This document shows positions 17,331 through 25,460 of a stretch of 64,000 nucleotides of DNA, piece after piece. The translations under genes and the position numbers were made by a program. Within the stretch, counting starts at the first letter, position 1, and each line of letters begins with the position of its first letter. Source of the stretch: an uncultured Lachnospiraceae bacterium (GTDB lineage Bacteria > Bacillota > Clostridia > Lachnospirales > Lachnospiraceae); the NCBI GenBank assembly GCA_946414885.1, contig CAMKQH010000003.1:1-64000 (forward strand). Direction: 5' to 3'. A model generated the notes under the pieces. That model saw nothing but the letters and a program-made list of their open reading frames with translations. It had not been told where the DNA came from and did not search any database.

Positions 17331-18701
17331 ATGACGGAAAAGAATAAGTCTAATGATAAAAAGCCAATCTTTTGGATTATGGCGGCGGGAATACTCTTGC
17401 TCGCGGTAGTTGGCATTGTTTGTTTGGCGAAGGCACTTAAGAATCAAGGAGAGGATCCGGGAAAAGGTGAAAAAGATCCAACCGTGACAGCGGAAGGAGA
17501 AGGCCGGAAATCAGACGCAGACGGCCAGGGACCGGACGGCACCGGGAATGGTGCGGGGTCTGGCGCGGCATTTGGGGAGAGGACGCAGACCATAAATGCA
17601 GATCTGGATGGAGACGGAACCCCCGAAACGGTAAGCATTCAGGATGAGCCTTCCGGAAAAACCATAGTCCAGGCGGACCTGCAAGGCGCTTCCACGCCGG
17701 AAATAACGCTGCAATCCGTCGAACTGATCTCAACACAGGCTAAGGCCGCGGACGTGGATGAAGACGGAAAAGAGGAACTGATCCTATTGCAGAGCAGCCC
17801 TCTGGGAAGTACCTATAACTGGCCGGGAAAACTGACCATGTTACGGCTTCAGGATGGAAAATGGGAACCATTAAGTGACCAGTTGATCTATGGAAGCTAC
17901 CCGTCGGTTCAATATGAGGAAGCATATCCGAAGAGTCTTTCTGAGGGTGCCTTTCTTTCCGTCAAGGTAGAAAAGGTACTTGGCACCGTGGAGGTACGCT
18001 TTACCAGGCCCATTTTTGCAACGGACGGACAGGAGAGATTTGTCTGTCTGGACTGCCATTATGAGAGCGTGGATGGCGGCAGGTGGGTCGTAGACCGCAT
18101 AAACAACATTCAGCCGCCTTTGGGGACGGGTATATCCAATCTTTCGTTTGGGATTACGGTGGGAAACTGGCCAGAGGCAAAAGACATGGGAGTGAAACCG
18201 GACGAAACGTTATTCTCCAAATTCCCGGATGAATTTCTTTTTGCCAGCGGCGCCGGTGGTTGGCAAACCACCTTGTCTCTCAAGGCGGACGGCAGCTTTA
18301 CCGGAAAATACCTGGACGTCAATATGTCGGCGGACGACAACTATGATGCGGATCATTCCATATGCGAGTTTCAGGGGAAATGTGGTTTTCCTCTGAAATT
18401 GAATCCATACGCTTACGTCTGCAGGGTGGAGGAGATTTCTTATCCTGAGCCGGGAGAAACGTACGTGAAGGACAGAATCCGCTATATGACGACGGAGCCC
18501 TATGGTCTGGATAACGCGGACGAACTGATCATATATCTTCCCGGCTGTCCCGTCTCGGAGCTTCCCTGCGAAGTGGTTTTTTGGATTCGCGGAAGTGCGG
18601 ATTGGACCTGGAATGCAAAGGAACCGGATGCTTTGCCCTTCTTCGTGATCTATAATATTGACGGCGGGGAGGCCTTTTCTTCACCGACTCTGCCGGAATA
18701 A
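17331..18701 (+). CDS. Membrane-anchored protein with FG-GAP/VCBS-like repeat motifs
   Basis: 456 residues. ATG at 17331 follows GGGAGG; a TTG 24 bases upstream is less likely. One N-terminal helix (~residues 13-33) leaves the bulk outside. A Gly/Glu-rich linker follows, then DLDGDGTPE and DVDEDGKEE, calcium-binding-like loops of VCBS/FG-GAP repeats. The C-terminal half is unassigned and rich in aromatic residues. It lies 35 bases after the repressor gene, where a BlaR1-like sensor would be expected, so a sensing role is conceivable but unproven. Confidence 0.75.
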   Translation: MTEKNKSNDKKPIFWIMAAGILLLAVVGIVCLAKALKNQGEDPGKGEKDPTVTAEGEGRKSDADGQGPDGTGNGAGSGAAFGERTQTINADLDGDGTPETVSIQDEPSGKTIVQADLQGASTPEITLQSVELISTQAKAADVDEDGKEELILLQSSPLGSTYNWPGKLTMLRLQDGKWEPLSDQLIYGSYPSVQYEEAYPKSLSEGAFLSVKVEKVLGTVEVRFTRPIFATDGQERFVCLDCHYESVDGGRWVVDRINNIQPPLGTGISNLSFGITVGNWPEAKDMGVKPDETLFSKFPDEFLFASGAGGWQTTLSLKADGSFTGKYLDVNMSADDNYDADHSICEFQGKCGFPLKLNPYAYVCRVEEISYPEPGETYVKDRIRYMTTEPYGLDNADELIIYLPGCPVSELPCEVVFWIRGSADWTWNAKEPDALPFFVIYNIDGGEAFSSPTLPE

Positions 18702-18736
18702 CAGGGGAGACGGCACAAACCGTCTCCCCTGTTTTG
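18701..18736 (+). terminator. Intrinsic terminator
   Basis: CAGGGGAGACGG and CCGTCTCCCCTG form a 12-bp stem with a short loop and a TTTT tail, directly after the stop codon at 18699-18701. Confidence 0.92.
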
Positions 18737-18764
18737 CTTGTAAAGGATTTGTTTTTGTAAACCA

Positions 18765-19586
18765 TTAGTTCTTCTTGTCGGCGTCATACTTTGCCTGCAT
18801 GATCACGGACTGCAGCTCGGTGAACATCTCGCTGTAACGGCCAACCTTCTTGCCAAGCGTTACGATGCCTGCGTAAAGGGACAGCGGGATCTTCCGGCCC
18901 TCGAAATCAATGGGTTCACCGTTATGGGAAAGGATCTGCTCAGCCAGGCTCTTGGCATAAGCTTCATCCTCGCTGTTTGTAAGGAGCACAAACTCGTCTC
19001 CGCCAATGCGGAAGATCACGTCGTCCTCGCCGGCCACGGCCTCCATTCTGTGAAGACTCTCTAAGATCGCAAGGTCACCTGCCTTATGGGAAATCTCGTT
19101 GATGGGCACGAGATGGTCGATGTCGCAGCATACAAACCAACAATTCTTTCTGCTCTGAAAAAGATCATATAATTCACTGATATCAAATTTCATTCTACTC
19201 ATAAATTTCTCCTCTCCTGATTCCAAGGGAACGCGAACCCTTGGGAATAACTCCAAGACGCGTTTGTTTTCGCGGTACTTGGACGGTAAACAGTTCCAGG
19301 TCTGACAGAAGACCCGCGTGAACGCCTCGTTGCTTGAATAGCCATAGGCAAGCGCAACGTCCAACAGATTCATTTCAGGGCATTCTATCAGCGTGCGTGC
19401 GGCTTTTGTCATTCTCCTGCGGATCACGTAGTCCCGCACGGATATGTGATTAACTTGTCGGAATAACTTTTCAATTGTGGATTTGGAACAGTAGCAGGCC
19501 GCGGCAAGATCCTCCGTGTGGAGGTCTTCTTGCAGGTGCTGTTCCACGTATTCCAGTGCTTCGGCCAAAAGCTCCAGTTTACTCAT
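18765..19586 (-). CDS. AraC-type HTH fused to a GGDEF domain
   Basis: 273 residues from ATG at 19586 with AAGGAGAA upstream. Residues ~1-105 are a two-HTH AraC domain (DLAAACYCSKSTIEKLF; VALAYGYSSNEAFTRVF). Residues ~125-270 resemble a diguanylate cyclase: CDIDHLVPINEISHKAGD and an intact RIGGDEFVLL. The domain is slightly short and lacks the RxxD inhibitory site. No ligand-binding cupin is present. It could be a DNA-binding protein regulated by, or producing, c-di-GMP. It is divergent from the 19835 gene, its likely target. Confidence 0.87.
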   Translation of the reverse strand: MSKLELLAEALEYVEQHLQEDLHTEDLAAACYCSKSTIEKLFRQVNHISVRDYVIRRRMTKAARTLIECPEMNLLDVALAYGYSSNEAFTRVFCQTWNCLPSKYRENKRVLELFPRVRVPLESGEEKFMSRMKFDISELYDLFQSRKNCWFVCCDIDHLVPINEISHKAGDLAILESLHRMEAVAGEDDVIFRIGGDEFVLLTNSEDEAYAKSLAEQILSHNGEPIDFEGRKIPLSLYAGIVTLGKKVGRYSEMFTELQSVIMQAKYDADKKN

Positions 19587-19763
19587 CGCAGTTCTCCTTT
19601 TTGGTGGAAGGATGGTTGCGGCATCCCTCCGGTGCATTCCTAGGAATCAATCGATTGTAACTTTAGTATAACAGAGGTTTATCTTTTCGTCTTGATTTTT
19701 TGAGTAAATTTCCCAGTGCGCACGTTTTAGGCAAAAAAGACGTTGGAGTGCGCAAAAAATTAG

Positions 19764-19793
19764 TTGTCTGGGCGCCCCCTGCGGGGGTATGAT
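19764..19793 (+). promoter_or_regulatory. Putative activator-dependent promoter of the 19835 gene
   Basis: TTGTCT (19764-19769), an 18-base spacer and TATGAT (19788-19793). The spacer holds a palindrome, CCCCC-TGC-GGGGG (19775-19787). Two GTGCGCA copies lie upstream, around 19717 and 19748, as possible regulator half-sites. Confidence 0.5.
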
Positions 19794-19834
19794 GGAAAAG
19801 AAGGTAATGAAATCTTTTGACATGGGAGGAGCAT

Positions 19835-21574
19835 ATGGGGAAACATTTTAAGAATTTTAAGACCGTAGTCTATATTCCTGCGGCGGTGGCAGAGGCGTTC
19901 ACGCAGGAAAAGCTGGAAAAGGATTATGATTTTCTGGAAAAGTATATTGGCCTGGACAAGGTGTATTTGGAGACGCACCGCGGGGATTGTGACGTGGAGG
20001 ATGCCCAGATCGGAATGATCAAATCTTTTTTGGAAAGCAAGGAGGTTGAGGTTTCCGGCGGCCTGACGACCATCATCGGGGACATTGAAGGCTCAGAGCC
20101 GGGAAAACAAAGATTGTTTGGTACGTTCTGTTATACGGACGAAGCCATGAGAAAGAAACTGATTGAAATGTCGGAGACCGTGGCAAAGCAGTTTGACGAA
20201 GTTATCTTGGATGACTTCTATTTTACGAATTGCAGCTGTGAGAGTTGCATCAAGGCGAAGGGCGACCGTGATTGGGTGACGTTTCGGAGAGATCTGATGC
20301 GCGACGTATCGGAGAATCTGATCGTAAAGCCTATGAAGGCCGTAAATCCGAAGGTGAAGGTGGTCATCAAGTATCCCAACTGGCGGGAGTCCTATCACTT
20401 TACGGGTTACGTGCCAGAGGTGCAGAGGGATATTTTCGACGCCACGTATACCGGAACGGAGACAAGGAGCGTGGCGTATACGGATCAGCACCTGCCGGAA
20501 TACTTGAGCTATTCCCTGGTGCGTTATTTTGAGAATGCATGGCCTGGAAGAAACGGCGGCGGATGGTTTGACACTTACCAGTGCTGGTCCGTGGACCGTT
20601 ATCTGGAGCAGGCATATCTTACCGCATTTGCAGGGGCGAAGGAACTGATGCACTTTATGTGGGCAGATTTGATCGATAATCCTTTCGTCGCGGCCATGGG
20701 AATGCAGCTTACGAAGATTGATCGGATGATGGAAAACGTTGGAAAGCCTATGGGCGTACCCACTTATATTCCCTTTGCCTCCAGCGGTGAGAATCATTTG
20801 GAGATGCGCCTTGGAATGCTGGGCATCCCCATCGAGCCGACGCCCTTCTTCCCGGAGGATGCAAAGAGTATCCTTCTGACGGAAAGCTCCCTGGCAGACA
20901 AGGACGTGATCGAGAAACTTCGCGGGTTTGTGGAGCAAGGCGGCGATGCGGTGATCACCACTGGATTCCTGCGGGAAGCCGGAGATGCGCTTAGGGCGGC
21001 CGGTCTCACGGAGGCAAGACTTACCGGACGCAAATATGCCGTGACGCGCTATCACGTGACGGGGGAGATGGCAGGCTACGCGGAGCATCGCAATCCCGTG
21101 TTATTCCCTGAGATCGTGCATGGAAACAATGATTCCTGGTCCCTGCTAAACGGCGGAGACGGAGACCTGCACGCCTCCCTGTTCCTGCGCAGCACTTATG
21201 GAAAGGGCAGGCTATATACCTTCGCGATTCCGGAGAATGACAGTGATCTGTATCAGATGCCAAAGTCTGCCATCGACGTGGTTAAGCGCGTGCTCTGCGG
21301 CAAGGATTACGTTACGGGCAGATTGTTCTCTTCCTTTACCTACGAGGATGGCAGTATGATCCTGTATCGCTACGTAAAGGGCGACAACCGCGCGGATAAG
21401 GTGACGGTGAGGACGGGAAAGAAAGTAAAGGCTTTGGTTGACGAGCAGTCAGGATGGAAGATCCCCGTTACGGAGCTTAGGCATTTCTCCTTTATGGGAG
21501 AGTGGAGGGAATACGTGGCTGAGATTATTCTGACGCCGGGCGTATTCAAGAAGTATCATTGGGAAGAAGAGTAA
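19835..21574 (+). CDS. Large protein with glycoside-hydrolase-like barrel, unknown activity
   Basis: 579 residues from ATG at 19835, behind GGGAGG. The first ~330 residues read like a TIM-barrel sugar-hydrolase superfamily protein: a beta strand ending VILDDFYF at about residue 130, a Cys pair NCSCESC, then KVVIKYPNW, YTGTETR and FDTYQCW segments. The rest resembles the glutamine-amidotransferase-like and beta-sandwich domains that follow such barrels (GGDAVITTGF; GKGRLYTFAIP). I cannot name a GH family or catalytic pair. No signal peptide, so likely intracellular. Probably controlled by the divergent AraC-GGDEF protein. Confidence 0.7.
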   Translation: MGKHFKNFKTVVYIPAAVAEAFTQEKLEKDYDFLEKYIGLDKVYLETHRGDCDVEDAQIGMIKSFLESKEVEVSGGLTTIIGDIEGSEPGKQRLFGTFCYTDEAMRKKLIEMSETVAKQFDEVILDDFYFTNCSCESCIKAKGDRDWVTFRRDLMRDVSENLIVKPMKAVNPKVKVVIKYPNWRESYHFTGYVPEVQRDIFDATYTGTETRSVAYTDQHLPEYLSYSLVRYFENAWPGRNGGGWFDTYQCWSVDRYLEQAYLTAFAGAKELMHFMWADLIDNPFVAAMGMQLTKIDRMMENVGKPMGVPTYIPFASSGENHLEMRLGMLGIPIEPTPFFPEDAKSILLTESSLADKDVIEKLRGFVEQGGDAVITTGFLREAGDALRAAGLTEARLTGRKYAVTRYHVTGEMAGYAEHRNPVLFPEIVHGNNDSWSLLNGGDGDLHASLFLRSTYGKGRLYTFAIPENDSDLYQMPKSAIDVVKRVLCGKDYVTGRLFSSFTYEDGSMILYRYVKGDNRADKVTVRTGKKVKALVDEQSGWKIPVTELRHFSFMGEWREYVAEIILTPGVFKKYHWEEE

Positions 21575-21597
21575 AGGATTCCTAATAGTAAAGGAAG

Positions 21598-21635
21598 AAG
21601 CGGAGTCTGGTCTGTGACCGGCTCCGCTTTTTTGT
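21598..21635 (+). terminator. Intrinsic terminator
   Basis: AAGCGGAG and CTCCGCTT enclose a second stem (CTGGTC/GACCGG with one wobble) and are followed by TTTTTT. Confidence 0.9.
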
Positions 21636-21683
21636 GTGATAAAGTTCATCGAAGGGATTCCCATGGCTTGATGAAATTTAAAC

Positions 21684-21730
21684 TTGACAGTGATAAGATT
21701 AAGGGATAGAATCTAATCAGTGATAAGATT
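21684..21730 (+). promoter_or_regulatory. Promoter and palindromic operator of the TetR/EFR1 pair
   Basis: TTGACA (21684-21689), a 17-base spacer and TAGAAT (21707-21712). The half-site CAGTGATAAGATT occurs at 21688-21700 and again at 21718-21730. The second copy completes a 21-bp palindrome, AATCTNATCANTGATNAGATT, at 21710-21730, over the predicted start point. The layout fits repression by the adjacent TetR protein. Confidence 0.8.
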
Positions 21731-21770
21731 GGTTGACAATTTCGGATTATGATAGGTTGGGAGGGCAAGT

Positions 21771-22328
21771 ATGAGCGAAAAACCATATCACCACGGGAAT
21801 CTAAAAATGGAATTATTGGAAAAGGGTCTTGAGTTTGTGGATGAGCACGGCGTAGAAGAGCTTTCCATGCGAAAGCTGGCGGAGGTATGCGGCGTCAGCA
21901 GCGCGGCGCCATATGCGCATTTTCAAAACAAGGAGGATTTTTTGATCCAGGCGCAGCGGTTTATCACGGAGCAGTTTACCGAAACTTTGCAGGAGTGCAT
22001 TGCGACCGTGAAGGATAAAAAGAAGATTCTTTTGGAATTGGGGAAGCGTTACGTGATCTTCTTTTATGAAAATCCGTCGTACTATCACTTTTTGTTTTCT
22101 CACGGAAGGGTAGAACTCACGGATTATCCGCCTTATCAGTTATTTGCTGAGGTTGTGGATGAAGCATTTTCTGAGATGGGAGTGAAAAAGAAAGCACGGC
22201 GGAAAAAGATGCTGGCGCTGTGGTCCATGGTGCACGGCCTCGCAGGGTTGTCTGGCATGAAGGGCGTATTGGATGGGGACGACTTGGAAAAGGAAATTGA
22301 AGGCATTTTAAATGCCGTGGAAATCTAG
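21771..22328 (+). CDS. TetR/AcrR-family transcriptional regulator
   Basis: 185 residues. The N-terminal HTH includes ELSMRKLAEVCGVSSAAPYAHFQNKEDFL. The C-terminal ~130 residues are the ligand-binding helical domain of the WHG type (LWSMVHGLAGL near residue 145). GGGAGG precedes the ATG. It lies 26 bases before the EFR1 gene and probably represses this two-gene operon through the palindrome at 21710. The inducer is unknown. Confidence 0.92.
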   Translation: MSEKPYHHGNLKMELLEKGLEFVDEHGVEELSMRKLAEVCGVSSAAPYAHFQNKEDFLIQAQRFITEQFTETLQECIATVKDKKKILLELGKRYVIFFYENPSYYHFLFSHGRVELTDYPPYQLFAEVVDEAFSEMGVKKKARRKKMLALWSMVHGLAGLSGMKGVLDGDDLEKEIEGILNAVEI

Positions 22329-22354
22329 GCGGCAAGGAAGTGAGGAAAAGCATT

Positions 22355-23122
22355 ATGATCGCCATATATTTAAGCGGAACCGGAAATACGAAGCATTGCG
22401 TGGAGAAGCTACTCTCCGGGATCAATCCCGGGGCAGAAATGATCCCGATGGAACGGGGGGATGTCGCAGAAAAGCTAAAGGAAGTAAGGGAAGTGCTGTT
22501 GGCTTATCCGACGCAGTTTTCCAATTGCCCTTATGCAGTAAGGGATTTTATCAATAAAAATCGGGCACTGTGGCAGGGGAAGCAGGTTTTTTGCATGACG
22601 ACGATGGGTGCTTTTTCCGGAGACGGTGCAGGATGCAGCGCACGCCTCTTGAAGAAATACGGGGCAAAGGTGATCGGAGGCCTTCAGATACGCATGCCGG
22701 ATGCCGTATGCGATAATAAAATGCTAAAGAAATCCTTAGAGGATAATAGAAAGCTTGTCCGCGAGGCGGATGCAAAGCTCGAGAGGGTGGCCAGGGAGAT
22801 TAAGGAACGGGGACGTTATCCTCAGGAGGGTTTAAGCTTCGCTTCGCACCTTGCGGGATTGTTTGGACAAAGACTATGGTTTTATGGGAAAACAACGGGT
22901 TATTCAAAAAAATTAAAGATCAGCGATGCCTGCGTGGGATGCGGACTTTGTGTTCAGAACTGTCCCATGCATAATCTTACCATGAAGGATGGGAAGGTTG
23001 TTGCCGGAGGACGTTGTACCATGTGTTATCGCTGCATCAGTCATTGCCCGAAGCAGGCGATCACGCTTTTGGGGAAGCAAGTTTACGAGCAATGTCAGTT
23101 TGAAAAATATGCAGAAAAATAG
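22355..23122 (+). CDS. EFR1-family flavodoxin/ferredoxin protein
   Basis: 255 residues from ATG at 22355; a GTG at 22340 is too close to its purine-rich site. The N-terminus is flavodoxin-like with the FMN phosphate loop SGTGNTK at residues ~6-12. The C-terminus has two 4Fe-4S motifs, CVGCGLCVQNCP and CTMCYRCISHCP. EFR1 proteins are common redox proteins of clostridia with no agreed substrate. Control by a TetR repressor suggests a role under chemical or redox stress. Confidence 0.92.
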   Translation: MIAIYLSGTGNTKHCVEKLLSGINPGAEMIPMERGDVAEKLKEVREVLLAYPTQFSNCPYAVRDFINKNRALWQGKQVFCMTTMGAFSGDGAGCSARLLKKYGAKVIGGLQIRMPDAVCDNKMLKKSLEDNRKLVREADAKLERVAREIKERGRYPQEGLSFASHLAGLFGQRLWFYGKTTGYSKKLKISDACVGCGLCVQNCPMHNLTMKDGKVVAGGRCTMCYRCISHCPKQAITLLGKQVYEQCQFEKYAEK

Positions 23123-23125
23123 TGG

Positions 23126-23154
23126 TTGCAATGCAGGAGGGAATATAGTAGAAT
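23126..23154 (+). promoter_or_regulatory. Promoter of the 23227 gene
   Basis: TTGCAA (23126-23131), a 17-base spacer and TAGAAT (23149-23154), immediately after the EFR1 stop. Confidence 0.6.
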
Positions 23155-23226
23155 AGACTCCGCAAGGACTATATATCACAAGGCGAGGTATAAAAGCGAA
23201 AAATTAAGGAAGAGAGGGATACGTAA

Positions 23227-23859
23227 GTGGGGACGGAGAAGATGAGTAACGAAGTAACGAAAGGGAATGGAAAAGGTTTTCATCTGATATATTTGTGGGG
23301 ATTATTCTATGTGATCATGACTTATGCCTATCCGGTGATCACCTTTATGACCGTGCCCAAGGTGGATGCGTCCGTGAATTCAAGTGCAGCATACGAGGAA
23401 GCGGCAAAAGCGCAAAATGGAGTGTTGGGTTCAGATCTTCCGCTAGTTGTTTTGGCGATCCCGGTAGTGTTGCTGATCATGAGCATTGTGATTGCGGCAC
23501 GGTTCAAGAATTTGCACCGACGTGCATTTCTTGTGACGGCAGAGCTGATCAAGTATCTCTTGATCCCGTTTTATATCATGGGCGGCATTGCGATCGTCCT
23601 CTTTTTCCTGTTGATGTTCACCCCGGTGGTCATCATGATCTTTGTATCCCCCGTGGTGATCGGCGTCCTCTGCGTATTAGGATGGGTTTCCCTGGCAGGG
23701 AGCGCACCATTTATGATCGCCTATCTCTCAAAGGCCGTGAAGGATAAAAAGTATGGAAAGCCCTTTGCGCTATTGATTGGCTTTCTCCAGTTCTTCTTTG
23801 CCATGGACGTGATCACGACCATCATTTGTGCCATAAAAGAGAAGAAAACAAAGGAATAA
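23227..23859 (+). CDS. Four-helix membrane protein of unknown function
   Basis: 210 residues from GTG 23227 (GAGAGGG eight bases upstream); ATG at 23242 is an alternative start giving 205 residues. Helices lie near residues 20-40, 75-95, 112-150 (two) and 172-205. A short soluble loop after the first helix contains Ser/Ala-rich sequence. Polar ends carry lysines. No family recognised. It has its own promoter and no coupled neighbour. Confidence 0.7.
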   Translation: MGTEKMSNEVTKGNGKGFHLIYLWGLFYVIMTYAYPVITFMTVPKVDASVNSSAAYEEAAKAQNGVLGSDLPLVVLAIPVVLLIMSIVIAARFKNLHRRAFLVTAELIKYLLIPFYIMGGIAIVLFFLLMFTPVVIMIFVSPVVIGVLCVLGWVSLAGSAPFMIAYLSKAVKDKKYGKPFALLIGFLQFFFAMDVITTIICAIKEKKTKE

Positions 23860-23912
23860 AATGAGCAAAATGATGATACGTAAAACGTTTTAAAAAAATT
23901 TTTGAAAATGTG

Positions 23913-23941
23913 TTGACTTTGAAAAAATTGTGTAGTATATT
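23913..23941 (+). promoter_or_regulatory. Strong promoter of a small transcription unit
   Basis: TTGACT (23913-23918), a 17-base spacer and TATATT (23936-23941), preceded by an A/T-rich up-element-like stretch with the palindrome AAAACGTTTT. Confidence 0.75.
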
Positions 23942-24018
23942 CAAACCTATATTTTCCGATTTTCAGAAAATGAAACGGAAACGGCAACAAGAAAGTTAAG
24001 CCTGAAAGGAGAACCGGC

Positions 24019-24126
24019 ATGCTATTTCTGAACACTGAAATTAGATATAACAACAAGTGGTCCGTGAACGAATACCCCGTGCATGGAATTATTTTGGTAT
24101 ATCAAAATTCAGAGAGAAAGAGATAG
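24019..24126 (+). CDS. 35-residue small protein in its own transcription unit
   Basis: ATG at 24019 follows AAAGGAGA by eight bases. The 35 codons end in TAG at 24124-24126. The product has a mixed hydrophobic middle (HGIILVYQ) and a basic tail (ERKR). It is bounded by a consensus promoter and a terminator, in a 467-base gap between longer genes. No known toxin, leader or pheromone family was recognised. The transcript could also act as an RNA. Confidence 0.5.
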   Translation: MLFLNTEIRYNNKWSVNEYPVHGIILVYQNSERKR

Positions 24127-24180
24127 GTTCTTATAGTATGACGCAGGGCGTTGTTGATAAGATTATACGGTGTTTGAAGA

Positions 24181-24222
24181 AAACCCCACTTATCTCGTGC
24201 AGATGAGTGGGGTTTGTTGTTA
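24181..24222 (+). terminator. Intrinsic terminator of the small transcription unit
   Basis: AAACCCCACT (24181-24190) pairs with AGTGGGGTTT (24206-24215) and is followed by GTTGTTAT. Confidence 0.85.
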
Positions 24223-24326
24223 TACGAAATAAAATCGAAAGCTGCGAAGCAGCGACAGCTGCCAATGGCAGCTGGATTTTATGAGTGTGGAAGGAAAGCA
24301 AACGAATATGAAGGGAGGAAAAAGGC

Positions 24327-24878
24327 ATGCTCATGGAGGACAAGTGGTTTACGTTAAAGGATGGAAGAAAGGCGCTGATCAGAAATCCCAAGGAAGAGGA
24401 TATCGAGGGGATGTTGAATTATCTTAGGGTGTCCGCTGGAGAGACGGAGTTTATTTTGAGATATCCTGAGGAGTGCTCCAAATATACCTATGAGGGAGAG
24501 AAAAAACTCTTTGCAGATTGGGAAGCGTCGGAAAATGATCTTGCCCTTGTGTGTCTGGTGGATGGCGAGGTGGCAGGAAATTGCCAGCTGAGACGCAACA
24601 CCAACATGAAGACAAGGCACAGAGCCAGCATAGGCATTGCCTTGATGAAAAAATATTGGAATCAGGGGATTGGAACCAGGTTCTTTGAGGAAATGATCGC
24701 GGCCGCGAAAGCAATGGACGGCGTTACGCAGTTAGAGCTCGACTTCATCGAGGGAAATACCCGGGCGAGGGCGCTCTATGAAAAGATGGGCTTCCGGATC
24801 TATGCCATGCGTCCCAATGCCATTAAATTAAAGGATGGCAGATTACTGAACGAGTATATGATGATCAAGGAATTATAG
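24327..24878 (+). CDS. GNAT-family N-acetyltransferase
   Basis: 183 residues with GGGAGG before the ATG. RimI/RimL-like: KKYWNQGIGTRFFEE is the acetyl-CoA pyrophosphate loop (about residue 110-125), followed by LDFIEGNTRARALYEKMGF. It transfers acetyl from acetyl-CoA to an amine; substrate unknown. It begins the long plus-strand accessory cluster and precedes a second GNAT by 12 bases. Confidence 0.92.
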   Translation: MLMEDKWFTLKDGRKALIRNPKEEDIEGMLNYLRVSAGETEFILRYPEECSKYTYEGEKKLFADWEASENDLALVCLVDGEVAGNCQLRRNTNMKTRHRASIGIALMKKYWNQGIGTRFFEEMIAAAKAMDGVTQLELDFIEGNTRARALYEKMGFRIYAMRPNAIKLKDGRLLNEYMMIKEL

Positions 24879-24890
24879 AGGAGGAGAGAC

Positions 24891-25430
24891 ATGAGAGTAA
24901 CAGTGGAAACGGAGAGAGTGATCTTAAGACCTTTGGTACCTGAGGATTATGAAGCGGCATTCAAGTGGTGCGGAGATCCAAAGGTAAACACGTACTTGAT
25001 CTATCCCTTATATCATAAGGCGGAGGATGTAAGAACCTGGCTTGAGGGCAGGGATTTGGATGATCCGGACAACTATGATCTTGGAATTGTATTAAAGGAA
25101 ACTGGCGAGCTCATCGGGAGCGGCGGTTTTGTCTATGATCCGGAGAAGAACGTCTGGACCGTGGGCTATAACATCCGCGCAGATCAGTGGGGCAAGGGTC
25201 TTGTTCCGGAAGCCATGCAGGGACTGCTGGATTTCATCAAAAAGACCAGAACGGTGAACGCCATCGAAGGCATCTTTGCAAAGGAAAATCATAAGAGCCA
25301 GCGCGTCATGGAAAAGCTGGGAATGCATTACGTCTGCGACACGGAGTATGACAAGTTTGACGGCAGTGCCCACTATGAGGCGAAGCTGTTCAGACGGGAT
25401 TTCGGGGTCATCAGGGACGGTTCCCTTTGA
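24891..25430 (+). CDS. RimJ/RimL-type GNAT acetyltransferase
   Basis: 179 residues, GGAGGAG site. The N-terminal ETERVILRPLVPEDYE and QWGKGLVPEAM, then ENHKSQRVMEKLGM, are typical of the Acetyltransf_3 group acting on protein N-termini or small amines. It resembles the 32403 product. Its last eight or so codons coincide with a REP-like repeat (25405-25424), which has probably replaced the original C-terminus. Confidence 0.92.
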   Translation: MRVTVETERVILRPLVPEDYEAAFKWCGDPKVNTYLIYPLYHKAEDVRTWLEGRDLDDPDNYDLGIVLKETGELIGSGGFVYDPEKNVWTVGYNIRADQWGKGLVPEAMQGLLDFIKKTRTVNAIEGIFAKENHKSQRVMEKLGMHYVCDTEYDKFDGSAHYEAKLFRRDFGVIRDGSL

Positions 25431-25434
25431 ACCG
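25405..25434. repeat. REP-like element at the 3' end of a GNAT gene
   Basis: GGGTCATCAGGGACGGTTCC (25405-25424) followed by CTTTGAACCG, so CGGTTC and GAACCG form a hairpin. The 20-base core recurs inverted at 42540-42559 with one mismatch. Confidence 0.7.
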
Positions 25435-25460
25435 CTTTGACATATTTGGGAGGCTGAAAT

